From the NCBI RefSeq assembly GCF_003315135.1, contig NZ_QNRK01000004.1:182740-246739 (forward strand): a stretch of 64,000 nucleotides of DNA, read 5' to 3'. The position numbers and the translations under genes were made by a program. This document shows, in pieces, positions 43,261 through 53,113 of this stretch (position 1 is the first letter of the stretch; every line of letters starts with the position of its first letter). The notes under the pieces were generated by a model. That model did not search any database and was not told where the DNA came from. It was given only the letters and a program-made list of their open reading frames with translations. The DNA comes from Roseiarcus fermentans. Its GTDB lineage: Bacteria > Pseudomonadota > Alphaproteobacteria > Rhizobiales > Beijerinckiaceae.

Positions 43261-44568
43261 CTAAACCGCCTCGCGCTCGATGCGGATGACCTGCGGCCGC
43301 TCGCGCACCACGCCTTCCTCGACCGTGCGCGCGAGCGCGTCGCGGATCGAGGACTCGCTGGTGCCGTGGGTCATCAGCACCACCGGCACGACGCCCGCTT
43401 CCGCCCATTCCCGGGTCGCGCGCTTCTGCATGATCGCCTCGAGCGAAATCATCCGATCGCCGAAGCGCGTCGCGATCGCCGCCATCGCGCCCGGCCGGTC
43501 GACGACGGTCAGGCGCACGTAATAGCCGCCCTCGTGCCGCTGCAGCGGCACCCGGTCGGCTTCGGTCAGCGTGGCGACGGGACGTCCGAAGGTCGGCAGG
43601 CGGGCGCCGCGGGCGACGTCGACGAGGTCGGCGGCGACCGCCGAGGCGGTGGCGTCGCCGCCCGCCCCCGGCCCCACCAGGGTCAATTCGCCGATCGCGT
43701 CGCCGACGATCGACACCGCGTTCAGCACCCCCATCGTCTGGGCGAGCGGCGCGCCCTTCTCCACCATGGTCGGCGCCACGCGCTGCTCGACGCCGTGGGG
43801 CGTGCGCTCCGCGACGCCGAGCAGCTTGATGCGAAAGCCCAGTTCGTCGGCGGCGGCGATGTCGGCGGGCGCGATCGATTCGATTCCTTCGACCGCGACC
43901 GCTGACGAATCGATCTTCGAGCCGAAAGCGAGCGACGCCAGAATCGCGAGCTTGTGCGCGGTGTCGAACCCGCCGACGTCGAAGGTGGGGTCGGCTTCGG
44001 CGTAGCCGCGCCGCTGCGCCTCGGCGAGGCAGGCGTCGAACGGCAGGCGCTCCTGCTCCATCTTCGACAGAATGTAGTTGCAGGTGCCGTTGAGGATGCC
44101 GGACACGCGTTCAATGGCGTTGCCGGCCAGACTCTCGCGCAGCGTCTTGATCACCGGGATGCCGCCGCCGACCGCGGCCTCGTAGAACAGCGGCGCGTCG
44201 TGCGCCTCCGACAGCGCCGCGAGCTCCAGCCCGTGCTCGGCCAACATCGCCTTGTTGGCGGTGACGACCGGCAGCCCGCGCCGGAGCGCGGCCTTGACCG
44301 CCTCGAAGGCGACGCCCCCCGCGCCGCCGATCAGCTCGACGAACACGTCGATGTCGCCTGCCGACGCCAGCGCTGCCGCGTCGTCGTGGAAGCGGGCGCC
44401 GGCGACCTCCGCCATCCCGTCGCGCGACTTGCGCGCGCTGTAGGCGGCGAGGCGCATTCCGCGTCCGGCCCGGACGCTGAGCGCGTTTCCCTGCCGCAGC
44501 AACAGCCGCGCCAAACCGGTCCCGACATTGCCGAGACCGGCGACGCCCAAACGCAACGGCTCTGTCAT
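43261..44568 (-). CDS. hom: Homoserine dehydrogenase
   Basis: 435 residues from the ATG at 44568 (a GTG one codon upstream is also possible; GGAG lies 11 nt before). NADP-dependent reduction of aspartate semialdehyde to homoserine, for threonine, methionine and isoleucine synthesis. Motifs: GLGNVGTGLARLL (nucleotide), VVTANKAMLAEHG, FYEAAVGGGIPVI, ILNGTCNYILSKM, GYAEADPTFDVGGFDTAHKLAILASLAFG with the catalytic Asp/Lys, and VGPGAGGDATASAV. C-terminal ACT domain from YVRLTVVDRPGAMAAIATRFG, the usual threonine-sensing part. Single gene between convergent MDR and the DUF6481 gene. Confidence 0.97.
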   Translation of the reverse strand: MTEPLRLGVAGLGNVGTGLARLLLRQGNALSVRAGRGMRLAAYSARKSRDGMAEVAGARFHDDAAALASAGDIDVFVELIGGAGGVAFEAVKAALRRGLPVVTANKAMLAEHGLELAALSEAHDAPLFYEAAVGGGIPVIKTLRESLAGNAIERVSGILNGTCNYILSKMEQERLPFDACLAEAQRRGYAEADPTFDVGGFDTAHKLAILASLAFGSKIDSSAVAVEGIESIAPADIAAADELGFRIKLLGVAERTPHGVEQRVAPTMVEKGAPLAQTMGVLNAVSIVGDAIGELTLVGPGAGGDATASAVAADLVDVARGARLPTFGRPVATLTEADRVPLQRHEGGYYVRLTVVDRPGAMAAIATRFGDRMISLEAIMQKRATREWAEAGVVPVVLMTHGTSESSIRDALARTVEEGVVRERPQVIRIEREAV

Positions 44569-44653
44569 CACGCACGGCTCCGCTTTCCGGAAAGGATCAC
44601 CCGGCTCGTTCTGCCCGACTCAGCCGTTCCGGATCAACGAAACCCGGCGCCGA

Positions 44654-45070
44654 TCAACCCCAGCGTTCGGCCGCCGTCTTCTTCTTCTTCTTGCGCTCCT
44701 TGCGCGCCGCGTAGCGGGCGTCGCGCTCGAGCTTCTTCTCGAATTCGAGACGCTCCGTTTCTTCGCGCGAGCGAGCCTCCTCGGCCTCGCGCGCCAGCGC
44801 CTCGAGGCGAAGCTGCTCCTCGCGGGCGGCTTCCTCGCGGGCCTTGCGCGCGGCCTCGGCCGCGGCCTGCTCGATGCGCCGTTTGGCGCGCTCGGCGTCG
44901 CGGATCACGCGCGCCTCGAGAATCGCCTTGCGCCGCGCTTCGCGCTCGACCACGGCCGGGTCGGCCGGATCGTATTTGGCGGTGGTGAGAAACTTTTCAG
45001 CCAAAGCCTTGCGCGCCTTGGCGGCGGCCGCCTGGCGATCGGCGAAGCTGTTACCGTTGATGAATGACAT
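44654..45070 (-). CDS. DUF6481-type small charged coiled-coil protein
   Basis: 138 residues with AGGAAAG just before the ATG. MSFINGNSFADRQAAAAKARKALAEKF is the conserved start of this alphaproteobacterial family as I remember it. The rest is a continuous Arg/Lys/Glu/Ala-rich helix predicted to be a coiled coil, ending in a lysine run (KERKKKKKTAAERWG). No known function. Lies between hom and the divergent DUF2189 gene. Confidence 0.8.
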   Translation of the reverse strand: MSFINGNSFADRQAAAAKARKALAEKFLTTAKYDPADPAVVEREARRKAILEARVIRDAERAKRRIEQAAAEAARKAREEAAREEQLRLEALAREAEEARSREETERLEFEKKLERDARYAARKERKKKKKTAAERWG

Positions 45071-45284
45071 CGCTTTCCTGGTGCGAATGAAGGGGGGCGC
45101 GGGGCTCATGCCACAGACAGCGCGAATCGGCAACATTTTTGGCGCATCGCACCCGTGTGCGTGCACGATCCGCATCAGCCCTTTGGACTAAAGTCGAGGA
45201 AGACGTTGCCTGACCGGACATAACGTGGTCCAATCGAACAAACGTCCAAAGAGGCGGAACGAGGAACGACACAGGAGAAAACGC

Positions 45285-46091
45285 ATGGCGATCGTAACCA
45301 GCGCAGGGCCGCAGCCGGCCGTCGCCGGCACGCTCGACGAAGATCGTGGGCTCAGGATACGACAGATCTCGATCGCCGACCTGGTCGAGTGCATCGAGAA
45401 GGGCATCAAGGACTTCACCCGCTCGTCGCGCTACGGGATGTTCTTCGGCGCGTTCTACGCCGTCGGCGGGTCGTTCATGCTCTGGCTCGTGTTCGAAACC
45501 GGCTACTTCTACCTCGCCTATCCGATGGTGATGGGATTTGCGCTGCTGGCGCCGTTCGGCGCCGCTGGAACCTACGAGATTTCGCGCCGGCTCGAGGCGG
45601 GCGAACCGCTCTCCTGGTCGGTCGTGTTCGGCGCCGTCTGGAGCCGGAAGGGGGGCGACCTCGCCTGGCTCGGGCTCGTCAGCCTGTTCACCTTCATGAT
45701 CTGGATGGACATCGCGATGTTCGTCTACCTGATCTTCTACGGCGCGGGCCTGTCGTCCGTGGCGGACATCTTCACCAACGTCTTCACCACGGTGAACGGG
45801 ATGATCTTCCTCATCGTCGGCAACGGCGTCGGCGCGCTGATCGCGTTCTGCGTCTTTTCCTTCACCGTCGTGTCGCCGCCGCTGATCGTCGACCGCAACG
45901 TCGATTTCGTCACCGCGCTCGCCACCAGCGTGCGGGTGGTCAAGACCAACCCGCGCACCATGCTGGCGTGGGCGGTGGTGATCGGAATGGACCTTGCTGT
46001 TTCGTTCGTGACGTTCCATGTGGCGCTGCTGGTGCTGTTTCCGATCCTCGGCCACACGACCTGGCATCTCTATCGCAAGCTGATCGTCTAA
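45285..46091 (+). CDS. DUF2189 multi-pass membrane protein
   Basis: 268 residues, ACAGGAG upstream of the ATG. A soluble N-terminus with the family's typical LRIRQISIADLVECIEKGIKDFTRSSRYGMFFG is followed by six hydrophobic segments (AFYAVGGSFMLWLVFETGYFYL, MVMGFALLAPFGAAG, LAWLGLVSLFTFMIWMDIAMFVYLIF and others) and a PPLIVDRNVDFVTALATSVRVV motif. Family function is unknown; it is often found near cytochrome oxidase genes, and here ctaA follows 98 bp downstream on the same strand. Confidence 0.85.
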   Translation: MAIVTSAGPQPAVAGTLDEDRGLRIRQISIADLVECIEKGIKDFTRSSRYGMFFGAFYAVGGSFMLWLVFETGYFYLAYPMVMGFALLAPFGAAGTYEISRRLEAGEPLSWSVVFGAVWSRKGGDLAWLGLVSLFTFMIWMDIAMFVYLIFYGAGLSSVADIFTNVFTTVNGMIFLIVGNGVGALIAFCVFSFTVVSPPLIVDRNVDFVTALATSVRVVKTNPRTMLAWAVVIGMDLAVSFVTFHVALLVLFPILGHTTWHLYRKLIV

Positions 46092-46189
46092 CGCGGACGC
46101 GAGGCGCGCGAGCGGCGGTCCCGGCCCCGAAACGGCCCGAATCGCCCATTCGTTTTCAAGGACGCGCCCCCGCGAACCCGAAGGACCCG

Positions 46190-47239
46190 ATGGCCTCGAT
46201 CGACGCCCTGCCCGCGAGACCGGCCGCCGCCGTCGCCTCCCGCGCCGGCGTCTGCCTCTGGCTGCTCGCCGTCGCGGGCCTGGTTTTCGTCATGGTGCTG
46301 GTCGGCGGCGCGACCCGGCTGACCGAATCCGGCCTCTCGATCACCCAGTGGAAGCCGGTGACCGGCGTTCTGCCGCCGCTGTCGGCGACCGACTGGCGGG
46401 CGGCTTTCGACTCTTACCGCCAGATCCCGCAATATGCGGCGCAAAACGCCGACATGACGCTCGACGGCTTCAAGACCATCTTCTGGTGGGAATGGAGTCA
46501 CCGGCTGCTCGCCCGCATCGTCGGCCTCGTCTATATCGTCCCGGCGCTATGGTTCTGGGCGCGGGGCGCGTTCGCCGGCGCGCTCGGGCGGCGGGTGGCG
46601 CTGATGACCGGGCTGCTCGCGCTCGAGCCGATCGTCGGTTGGTGGATGGTCTCGTCCGGCCTCGCCGACCGGGTCGAGGTGGCGCAGGAGCGGTTGGCGC
46701 TGCACCTGCTGATCGCGGCCGGCGTGTTCGGGACGGCGATCTACGCCGCGGTCGGCCTGGGCGCGGCCGGGCGACCGCGCGAAGCCGCGACGCGCGGCTT
46801 TTCCGTAGCCGCGGCGGCGTTCGCGCTCGTCGTGTTCGTCCAGCTCGGGCTCGGCGCGCTGGTCGCGGGCTTGCGCGCCGGACGGATCTACGACACCTGG
46901 CCGCTGATGGGGGAACGCTTCGTCCCGGGCGAAGCGTTCGCAAGCGCGCGCGCTCCCCTCGACGACGCCGCCACCGCGCAGTTCGACCACCGGCTGGTCG
47001 CCTACGCCGTGCTCGCCTTCGCCCTCGCCCAGGCGGTCGCGGCGGGCCGCAGCGGGCTTCCCGGTCTCCGGCGGCGCACGGTCGCGCTGGCCGCGGTCGC
47101 CGCGCTGCAGGTCGCGCTCGGCGTGGCGACGCTGCTGTTGGCGGTTCCGATCCCGCTCGCCCTCGCCCATCAGGCGACGGCGCTCATCCTGTTCGGCCTC
47201 GCCTGCGCCCACTGGAGCGCCACCGATCCCCGGGCGTAG
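46190..47239 (+). CDS. ctaA: Haem A synthase (CtaA/COX15)
   Basis: 349 residues from the ATG at 46190. Integral membrane protein with eight hydrophobic segments that oxidises the C8 methyl of haem O to haem A for aa3-type oxidases. Alphaproteobacterial COX15-type motifs: VFVMVLVGGATRLTESGLSITQWKPVTG, FKTIFWWEWSHRLLARIVGLVY (haem-ligand His), GLLALEPIVGWWMVSSGL, RLALHLLIAAGVF (His), FDHRLVAYAVLA (His) and LALAHQATALILF (His). The ctaB, ctaG and cox genes are not nearby. Its stop lies inside a hairpin shared with the convergent gene. Confidence 0.95.
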   Translation: MASIDALPARPAAAVASRAGVCLWLLAVAGLVFVMVLVGGATRLTESGLSITQWKPVTGVLPPLSATDWRAAFDSYRQIPQYAAQNADMTLDGFKTIFWWEWSHRLLARIVGLVYIVPALWFWARGAFAGALGRRVALMTGLLALEPIVGWWMVSSGLADRVEVAQERLALHLLIAAGVFGTAIYAAVGLGAAGRPREAATRGFSVAAAAFALVVFVQLGLGALVAGLRAGRIYDTWPLMGERFVPGEAFASARAPLDDAATAQFDHRLVAYAVLAFALAQAVAAGRSGLPGLRRRTVALAAVAALQVALGVATLLLAVPIPLALAHQATALILFGLACAHWSATDPRA

Positions 47240-47265
47240 GACGCGCTCGCTGAGCGCGCCCTACG
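47235..47265. terminator. Hairpin at the end of ctaA, probable bidirectional terminator
   Basis: CGTAGG and CCTACG flank GCGCTC-GCT-GAGCGC, giving a nearly perfect stem of about 14 bp that begins at the ctaA stop codon (TAG at 47237-47239). The convergent 96-residue gene ends 40 bp beyond. No T-tract follows, so termination would be non-canonical. The inner sequence recurs at 26517-26538, so it is also a dispersed repeat. Confidence 0.5.
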
Positions 47266-47302
47266 CCGCGATCGACGGTCGCGACGACACGGTTCCGTCG
47301 GA

Positions 47303-47593
47303 TCAGCCCAATCGACGTTTCGGCGGCGGCGGCGGGGGATCGCGGCCGAGGCGGATGTTCCAGTATGCCCACGAGCGTGGATCGATGATCCCGGGCGGCG
47401 CGTGGTCGAGCGCCTCGCGCAGATCGTCGTCGTTCAGAAAGGCGCGCACGAGCTTCATGTCCTCGTGCGTCGCCCGCGCCAGCGCGTAGGCGACGAAGCG
47501 GACCGTATCGGACAGGGCCTCTTCCGGTTCCTCGAACCAGACGAGGCGGCGCGCGAGCGCTTCGGTAGCCGGTGTGAGCGGAATGGTCTTCAT
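47303..47593 (-). CDS. Conserved small protein, possibly the antitoxin-like partner family of AbiEii proteins
   Basis: 96 residues starting MKTIPLTPATEALARRLVWFEEPEEAL and containing THEDMKLVRAFLNDDDLREALDHAPPGIIDPRSWAYWN, then a proline run and KRRLG. I recognise this pattern from small alphaproteobacterial proteins that commonly sit before a nucleotidyltransferase AbiEii-type toxin gene. Here it follows glmU after 53 bp and no toxin gene is present, so it may be an orphan. The homology is recalled, not checked. Confidence 0.7.
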   Translation of the reverse strand: MKTIPLTPATEALARRLVWFEEPEEALSDTVRFVAYALARATHEDMKLVRAFLNDDDLREALDHAPPGIIDPRSWAYWNIRLGRDPPPPPPKRRLG

Positions 47594-47646
47594 CGCAACC
47601 GCTCGCGATCGATTGGCCTGAAGCCTCCGCCCGTCGGGGCCCCGCC

Positions 47647-48993
47647 TCACCCCTTTTTCTTCTTCTCCCGGAACGCCTTCGCCCAGCCGGCGCGCGCCTC
47701 CTGCCGGCCGCGCGCGACCACGAGCGCGTCGGGTTCGACGTCCTTGGTGATCACCGAGCCGGAACCGACATAGGCGCCGTCGCCGATCGTGACGGGGGCG
47801 ACGAGCGACGAATTCGAGCCTATGAAGGCGCCCGCGCCGACGATGGTCTTGTATTTGCTGAAGCCGTCGTAATTGCAGGTGATCGTGCCCGCGCCGATGT
47901 TGGCGCCGGCCCCGATGCGGGCGTCGCCGATGTAGGTCAGGTGATTGACCTTGGCGCCGGCCTCGATCGCCGCATTCTTGATCTCGACGAAATTGCCGAC
48001 CCGAGCCTTCGTTGCAACGTCGGCGCCCGGCCTGAGGCGCGCGTAGGGGCCGATTTGCGCGCCGCTCCCGACCCGCGCGCCCTCGAGATGCGAGAAGGCG
48101 TGGATCGTCGCGCCGTCCTCGATCGTCACGCCCGGGGCGATCACGACATGCGGCTCGATCGTGACGTCGCGGCCGACACTCGTGTCCCACGACAGGAACA
48201 CCGTCTCCGGCGCGATCAGCGTCGCGCCGGCGAGCATCGCCGCCCGGCGCAGCCGCGCCTGCATTGTGGCCTCGGCGGCGGCGAGCTGGACGCGGTCGTT
48301 GACGCCCATCACCTCGGCCTCTTCCGCTTCCAGCGCCCGCGCCGCGAGGCCGCGGGCGGCGGCGATCTCGACGAGATCGGTGAGGTAGTATTCCTGCTGC
48401 GCGTTCATCGGCGTCACCGCATCGAGCATCGCCAGCGCGTCGGACCCGCGGAAGGCCATCGGGCCGGCGTTGCACAGGCGCGCGCCGCGCTCGGCTTCGG
48501 TCGCGTCCTTGTGCTCGCGGATCGCCGCCAGGCGCCCGTCGCGCTCGATCAGGCGGCCGTAGCCGGCCGGGTCGGCCGGGGCGAACCCGAGCGCGACGAG
48601 GTCGGCCCCATCGGCGAGCGCCGAGCGCAACGCCGCGAGCGTCCCGGACCGAATCAGCGGAATGTCGGCGTAGGTGACGACGATGTCGTCGAACCCGCGC
48701 GCGATCGCCTCGCGCGCCGCGAGCACGGCGTGCGCGGTGCCGCGCCGCTCGCGCTGGACGAACACCTCGACGCCGGGGGCGGCCTTTCGCGCCGCCTCGG
48801 CCACGTCCTCGCGGTCCGGTCCGACCACGACCGCGATCGTCGCCGCGCCGGCCTCTTGCGCCGCCGCGAGCGCATGCGCGATCATCGGCCGCCCGGCGAC
48901 GGCGTGCAAAACCTTGGGACGACTCGAGCGCATCCGGACGCCCTCGCCGGCGGCGAGAACGATGACGAGGCAGCGGCGGGCGTCTGAACTCAT
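47647..48993 (-). CDS. glmU: Bifunctional UDP-GlcNAc pyrophosphorylase / glucosamine-1-phosphate N-acetyltransferase
   Basis: 448 residues. The N-terminal uridyltransferase has [34 protein letters not shown] and [10 protein letters not shown]. The C-terminal left-handed beta-helix has hexapeptide repeats and acetyltransferase signatures [49 protein letters not shown] and [25 protein letters not shown]. Makes UDP-GlcNAc for peptidoglycan and lipopolysaccharide in the cytoplasm. The C-terminus ends in a lysine run (FREKKKKG). glmS, often next to it, is not in the window. Confidence 0.97.
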   Translation of the reverse strand: MSSDARRCLVIVLAAGEGVRMRSSRPKVLHAVAGRPMIAHALAAAQEAGAATIAVVVGPDREDVAEAARKAAPGVEVFVQRERRGTAHAVLAAREAIARGFDDIVVTYADIPLIRSGTLAALRSALADGADLVALGFAPADPAGYGRLIERDGRLAAIREHKDATEAERGARLCNAGPMAFRGSDALAMLDAVTPMNAQQEYYLTDLVEIAAARGLAARALEAEEAEVMGVNDRVQLAAAEATMQARLRRAAMLAGATLIAPETVFLSWDTSVGRDVTIEPHVVIAPGVTIEDGATIHAFSHLEGARVGSGAQIGPYARLRPGADVATKARVGNFVEIKNAAIEAGAKVNHLTYIGDARIGAGANIGAGTITCNYDGFSKYKTIVGAGAFIGSNSSLVAPVTIGDGAYVGSGSVITKDVEPDALVVARGRQEARAGWAKAFREKKKKG

Positions 48994-49252
48994 GACGGGA
49001 CTCCGGGTCGGTCGCCTGTTTTAGCGCCGGCCCGGGCGTCAAGCAAAATTCCAACGTCGCGATGAGACAAAATGCATCTCGCGGCGCAGCAAAATAGCAT
49101 ATACAAGTATCGGGCTGGCGGATGCGCGCGGCTGCGGGGACGGGCGAGCCTTCGCGGAGCGCTCGGTTTTCATCGTGTCTCGAAACGGAACGCCTATCGG
49201 TCCTCTTGCCAGCAGCGGGTTGGACGGGCGGCAAAACGAACAGAATCACAGC

Positions 49253-50779
49253 ATGGCGCCGCAACGTCGCGAAATCCTGGGATGGGCGCTGGGCGGAGCC
49301 CTGGCCGCGGCCGGCTCGCGGGCCGGGCTCGGCGAAGCCTGGGCGGAGCCGCTCGCCAAGCCCGTCCCGTTCGCCGCCGACACGGTCCTGAAGGCGGCGA
49401 CCGCGCTCGCCGCCTCCGCCTACCGGATGCCCGACGCGCCGCTGCCGTCGCAGTTCTCCGGCCTGACTTTCGAGCAATATGCGACGATTGGCCGCAAGCC
49501 CGGCACGGCGATCTGGGCCAGCGACAAGGTCGGCTTCTCGCTCGAGCCGCTGCACCGCGGATTCGTCTACACCACGCCGATCGTGATCAACATCGTCGAA
49601 AACGGGATGGCGCAGCGGCTGATCTACGACCCCGCGGACTACGACTTCGGCAAGCTGCAGCCGCCGACCGGCTCCGGCGACCTCGGCTTCTCGGGCCTCA
49701 GAATCCTCGCCGCCTCCGACGAGGGTTTTCAGGACGTGGCGCTGTTCCAGGGCGCGAGTTTCTATCGCTCGCGCGCCCGCGGACAGAACTTCGGCGTCAC
49801 CGCGCGCGGGCTCGCGGTGCGCACCGGCGACGACCCGGGCGAGGAGTTTCCCCTGTTCCGCGAGTTCTGGGTCGAGAAGCCTTCGCCCGCCTCCAATACG
49901 CTGACCATTCACGCGCTGCTCGACTCGCAGAGCGTCACCGGCGCCTACCGCTTCACCATCCGCTCGCTCGAAACCACGATCATCGACACCGAAATGACGC
50001 TGATCGGGCGGGCTGCGACCGACAAGCTCGGTGTCGGCGCGATGGCCGCGGGCTATCTGTTCAGCGGCCTCGACCACCGCCGCCCGAGCGACTGGCGCGA
50101 GGCGGTCTACGAGATCGCCGGCCTGCAGATGCAGGCGGGAAACGGCGAGTGGCTGTGGCGCCCGGTCGTGAACCGCGAGACGCTCCAGATCTCCGCCTTC
50201 TCCGACACCAACCCGCGCGGCTTTGGGCTGATGCAGCGGTCGCGGACCTTCGACGATTTCTTCGACGACGTCGGCCGCTGGGAACTGCGGCCGTCCTTGT
50301 GGATTGAACCGATCGGCGACTGGAGCGAGGGAGACATGCGCCTGCTCGAAATCCCGGTCACGACCGAGAACAACGCGAATATCCTGGCGCAGTGGCGGCC
50401 GAAGGCGGGCGTGACGGCGGGCGGGACGCTGTCGCTCGCCTATCGCCAGTTCTGGTGCTGGACGCCGCCGACGAAGCCGCCGCTCGCGCTGTGCACGCAC
50501 AGCCGCGCCGGCAAGATCGGCGGCAAGCCGCGCTTCACCGTGGAAATGGCCGGGGACGTTTTCGCCGATCCGCAGCGCGCCGCGGCGGCGGTCGCGGACC
50601 TGCACGCCAGCAATGGCAAGATCAGCTTCGTCCAGTGCTTCCCCTTCAAGGACCGGCGGTCGGTGCGCGTCATGTTCGACCTCGATCCCGGCTCGGAATC
50701 CTTTTCTGAACTGAGGTTGACCCTCAATCTGGACAACCAGGCGGTGAGCGAAACATGGCTCTATCGATGGACAGCGTGA
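49253..50779 (+). CDS. opgG: Periplasmic glucan biosynthesis protein OpgG/OpgD (MdoG family)
   Basis: 508 residues if started at the ATG at 49253, which places a twin-arginine signal right at the N-terminus (PQRREILGWALGGALAAAGSRAGLGEAWA); no clear Shine-Dalgarno precedes it, and a GTG at 49175 is a longer alternative. The body has MdoG motifs FSGLTFEQYATIGRKPGTAIW, GFVYTTPIVINIVENG, GFSGLRI, FREFWVEKP and an IEPIGDWSEGDMRLLEIPT-like segment, and ends with a beta-sandwich. Acts in the periplasm to shape osmoregulated glucans. A Tat signal is the feature of OpgD rather than OpgG. Overlaps opgH by 25 nt. Confidence 0.92.
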   Translation: MAPQRREILGWALGGALAAAGSRAGLGEAWAEPLAKPVPFAADTVLKAATALAASAYRMPDAPLPSQFSGLTFEQYATIGRKPGTAIWASDKVGFSLEPLHRGFVYTTPIVINIVENGMAQRLIYDPADYDFGKLQPPTGSGDLGFSGLRILAASDEGFQDVALFQGASFYRSRARGQNFGVTARGLAVRTGDDPGEEFPLFREFWVEKPSPASNTLTIHALLDSQSVTGAYRFTIRSLETTIIDTEMTLIGRAATDKLGVGAMAAGYLFSGLDHRRPSDWREAVYEIAGLQMQAGNGEWLWRPVVNRETLQISAFSDTNPRGFGLMQRSRTFDDFFDDVGRWELRPSLWIEPIGDWSEGDMRLLEIPVTTENNANILAQWRPKAGVTAGGTLSLAYRQFWCWTPPTKPPLALCTHSRAGKIGGKPRFTVEMAGDVFADPQRAAAAVADLHASNGKISFVQCFPFKDRRSVRVMFDLDPGSESFSELRLTLNLDNQAVSETWLYRWTA

Positions 50780-52956
50780 CGCTGCGTCCGGCCAGACCCG
50801 TCCCGGCGGAGACGGCGCCGCAGCCCGGCGCCTCGCTCGGCGGATCGATGCCCGGCTACGCGCCGCTCGCCATGCCGGCGCAGTCGTTTCGCAAGTTCTC
50901 GAAGAGCGAGCGGCGGGCCTGGATCAACCCGCCCGCGACGCCCGTCGCAGCCCGGCTCGCAGTCTACGGCGGGGCGGCCGCGATCACCGCCTACGGCGCC
51001 TACCAGATGTACAAGGTCGTCGGCGTCAGCACGACGACCTTGCTCGAATGGGTGATGGTGGTCCTGTTCGTGCTGACGTTTTCCTGGATCGCGCTGTCGT
51101 TCACGGCGAGCCTGGTCGGATTCGTCTGGCTGATCCTGAACCGCCACAAGCGCGAGCCCCTGCCCTCTGCGCTGACCGAGCGCACGGCGGTGGTCATGCC
51201 GATCTACAACGAGGCGCCCGCCCGCGTCTTCGGCGCCATGCAGGCGATCATCGAGGACGTGGAGAGCACCGGGCTCGGCGAGGCGTTCGACTATTTCTTC
51301 CTGTCCGACACGACCGACGGCGACGTCTGGGTCGCCGAGGAGCGCGCCTTCCTGGCGATGCGCGAGCGGATGCCGGGAGAGCGGATCTACTACCGGCGGC
51401 GGCGCAAGAACACGAGCCGCAAGGCCGGCAACATCGCCGATTTCGTGACCCGCTGGGGCGGCCGCTACGCCCACATGCTGGTCCTCGACGCGGACAGCGT
51501 CATGTCCGGCGACGCGGTTGTGCGGCTGGCCGCAGCGATGGAGGCCGATCCGGACAGCGGGATCATCCAGAGCCTGCCGATGATCGTCAACCGCAACACG
51601 CTGTTCGCTCGCCTGCAGCAGTTCGCCGCCCGAATCACCGGCCCGGTGTTCGCCGCCGGGCTCACGGCCTGGATGGGCCGCGACGGCAACTACTGGGGCC
51701 ACAACGCCATCATCCGGACGCGCGCCTTCGCCGATCACTGCGGCATGCCGGACCTGCCTGGTCGGCCGCCGTTCGGCGGCCACATCCTCAGCCACGATTT
51801 CGTCGAGGCGGCGCTGATCCGGCGCGCCGGCTATTCCGTTTACATGCTGCCGACGCTCGGCGGCTCCTACGAGGAGAGCCCGCCCTCGCTGATCGACCTC
51901 GCCGCGCGCGACCGCCGATGGTGCCAGGGCAACCTCCAGCATTCGCGCGTCATCGGCGCCCGCGGCTTCGTCTGGCCGACCCGCCAGCACTTCGCCACCG
52001 GCATCATGGGCTATCTCGCCTCGCCCCTCTGGATGGCGCAGTTGATCGTCGGCATCGTGCTGGTGTTACAGTCGCACTACATCCGTCCGGAATATTTCAC
52101 CACCGACTTCTCGCTGTTTCCCGCCTGGCCGCGGTTCGACTACGAACGCGCGCTGCAGCTGTTCGCGCTGACGATCGGAATCCTGCTCGCGCCGAAATTC
52201 CTCGGCCTGATTTTCGCGCTGATCGACGGCCCGACCCGGCGCGGATCGGGGGGCGCCCTGGCGCTGATCGCCTCGACGTTCGTCGAGATCCTGGTCTCGG
52301 CGGCGATGGCCCCGATCATGATGCTGATCCAGTCGGGTTCGGTGGTGCAGATCCTGTCCGGCCGCGACACCGGGTGGAATCCGCAGCGGCGCGACGACGG
52401 CTCGATTCCGTTTTCCAGCATCGCCCGCCGCCATCGCTCGCACGCCCTGCTCGGCATCGTCACCCTGTTCGCGGCGGCGCTGATCTCCCCGTCCCTGGTG
52501 CTGTGGATGTCTCCCACCATCGCCGGCCTCGTCCTGGCGATCCCGCTGTCCTGGGCGAGCGGCCAGTTGTGGATCGGCCTCGGCCTCAAGCGCGTCAGCC
52601 TCCTGCGCACGCCCGAGGAGACCACGCCGCCCGCGGTCGTGCGGCGCGCGAACGCGCTCGCCGAGGAGCTCGCCCACGTCGGCCGCGATCACGACGACGC
52701 GCTCCTGTCCATTCACGCCGATCAGGCGTTCCGGGCGGTGCACGAAGCCTTCCTGCCGGAGAAGCCGCGGCACCGGCTCGGCGACGTCGACGTCGACCTC
52801 GCCATCGCCTCGCTCAAGCTCAACGACGCCGAGACGGTCGAGGACGCCTGCGCCTGGCTGAAGCCGAAGGAGCGGGTCGCCGTCCTCGCCGACCGCGGCC
52901 TGATCGCCCTGCTCGCCCGGCTGCCGTCGGAGCGGGAGCGGCGCGGGGCGGCCTGA
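50755..52956 (+). CDS. opgH: Glucans biosynthesis glucosyltransferase OpgH (MdoH)
   Basis: 733 residues. Inner-membrane GT2 glucosyltransferase that polymerises UDP-glucose into the linear beta-1,2 glucan backbone. Two N-terminal helices (VYGGAAAITAYGAYQMY, VMVVLFVLTFSWIALSF), then the catalytic loop with ERTAVVMPIYNEAPARVFG, LVLDADSVMSGDAVV (DxD), HDFVEAALIRRAGY and DLAARDRRWCQGNLQH (the QxxRW-like acceptor region), then about six C-terminal helices and a cytoplasmic tail. Starts inside opgG, so translation is coupled. Next gene is 157 bp downstream. Confidence 0.96.
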   Translation: MALSMDSVTLRPARPVPAETAPQPGASLGGSMPGYAPLAMPAQSFRKFSKSERRAWINPPATPVAARLAVYGGAAAITAYGAYQMYKVVGVSTTTLLEWVMVVLFVLTFSWIALSFTASLVGFVWLILNRHKREPLPSALTERTAVVMPIYNEAPARVFGAMQAIIEDVESTGLGEAFDYFFLSDTTDGDVWVAEERAFLAMRERMPGERIYYRRRRKNTSRKAGNIADFVTRWGGRYAHMLVLDADSVMSGDAVVRLAAAMEADPDSGIIQSLPMIVNRNTLFARLQQFAARITGPVFAAGLTAWMGRDGNYWGHNAIIRTRAFADHCGMPDLPGRPPFGGHILSHDFVEAALIRRAGYSVYMLPTLGGSYEESPPSLIDLAARDRRWCQGNLQHSRVIGARGFVWPTRQHFATGIMGYLASPLWMAQLIVGIVLVLQSHYIRPEYFTTDFSLFPAWPRFDYERALQLFALTIGILLAPKFLGLIFALIDGPTRRGSGGALALIASTFVEILVSAAMAPIMMLIQSGSVVQILSGRDTGWNPQRRDDGSIPFSSIARRHRSHALLGIVTLFAAALISPSLVLWMSPTIAGLVLAIPLSWASGQLWIGLGLKRVSLLRTPEETTPPAVVRRANALAEELAHVGRDHDDALLSIHADQAFRAVHEAFLPEKPRHRLGDVDVDLAIASLKLNDAETVEDACAWLKPKERVAVLADRGLIALLARLPSERERRGAA

Positions 52957-53113
52957 GTGCGCTCGTCCGCGCAAAAGCGGATTGAAGAGCGGATTTTCGA
53001 GCGCGGCGGAAGCGATCGCCTCATTGCGTCGGCGAGCCGCCGCCGCGCGCCGGTTGTGTTGGCGCGCCGGGTCTGTCAAGAAGAACGGCACGTAGAGTGA
53101 GCAACGTAATCTC

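Noticed and set aside
47303-50605. One 1100-codon minus-strand frame covering the 96-residue gene, glmU and opgG regions
   Set aside because: Only its last 96 codons are a real gene; the rest is in the wrong frame of glmU or antisense to opgG.
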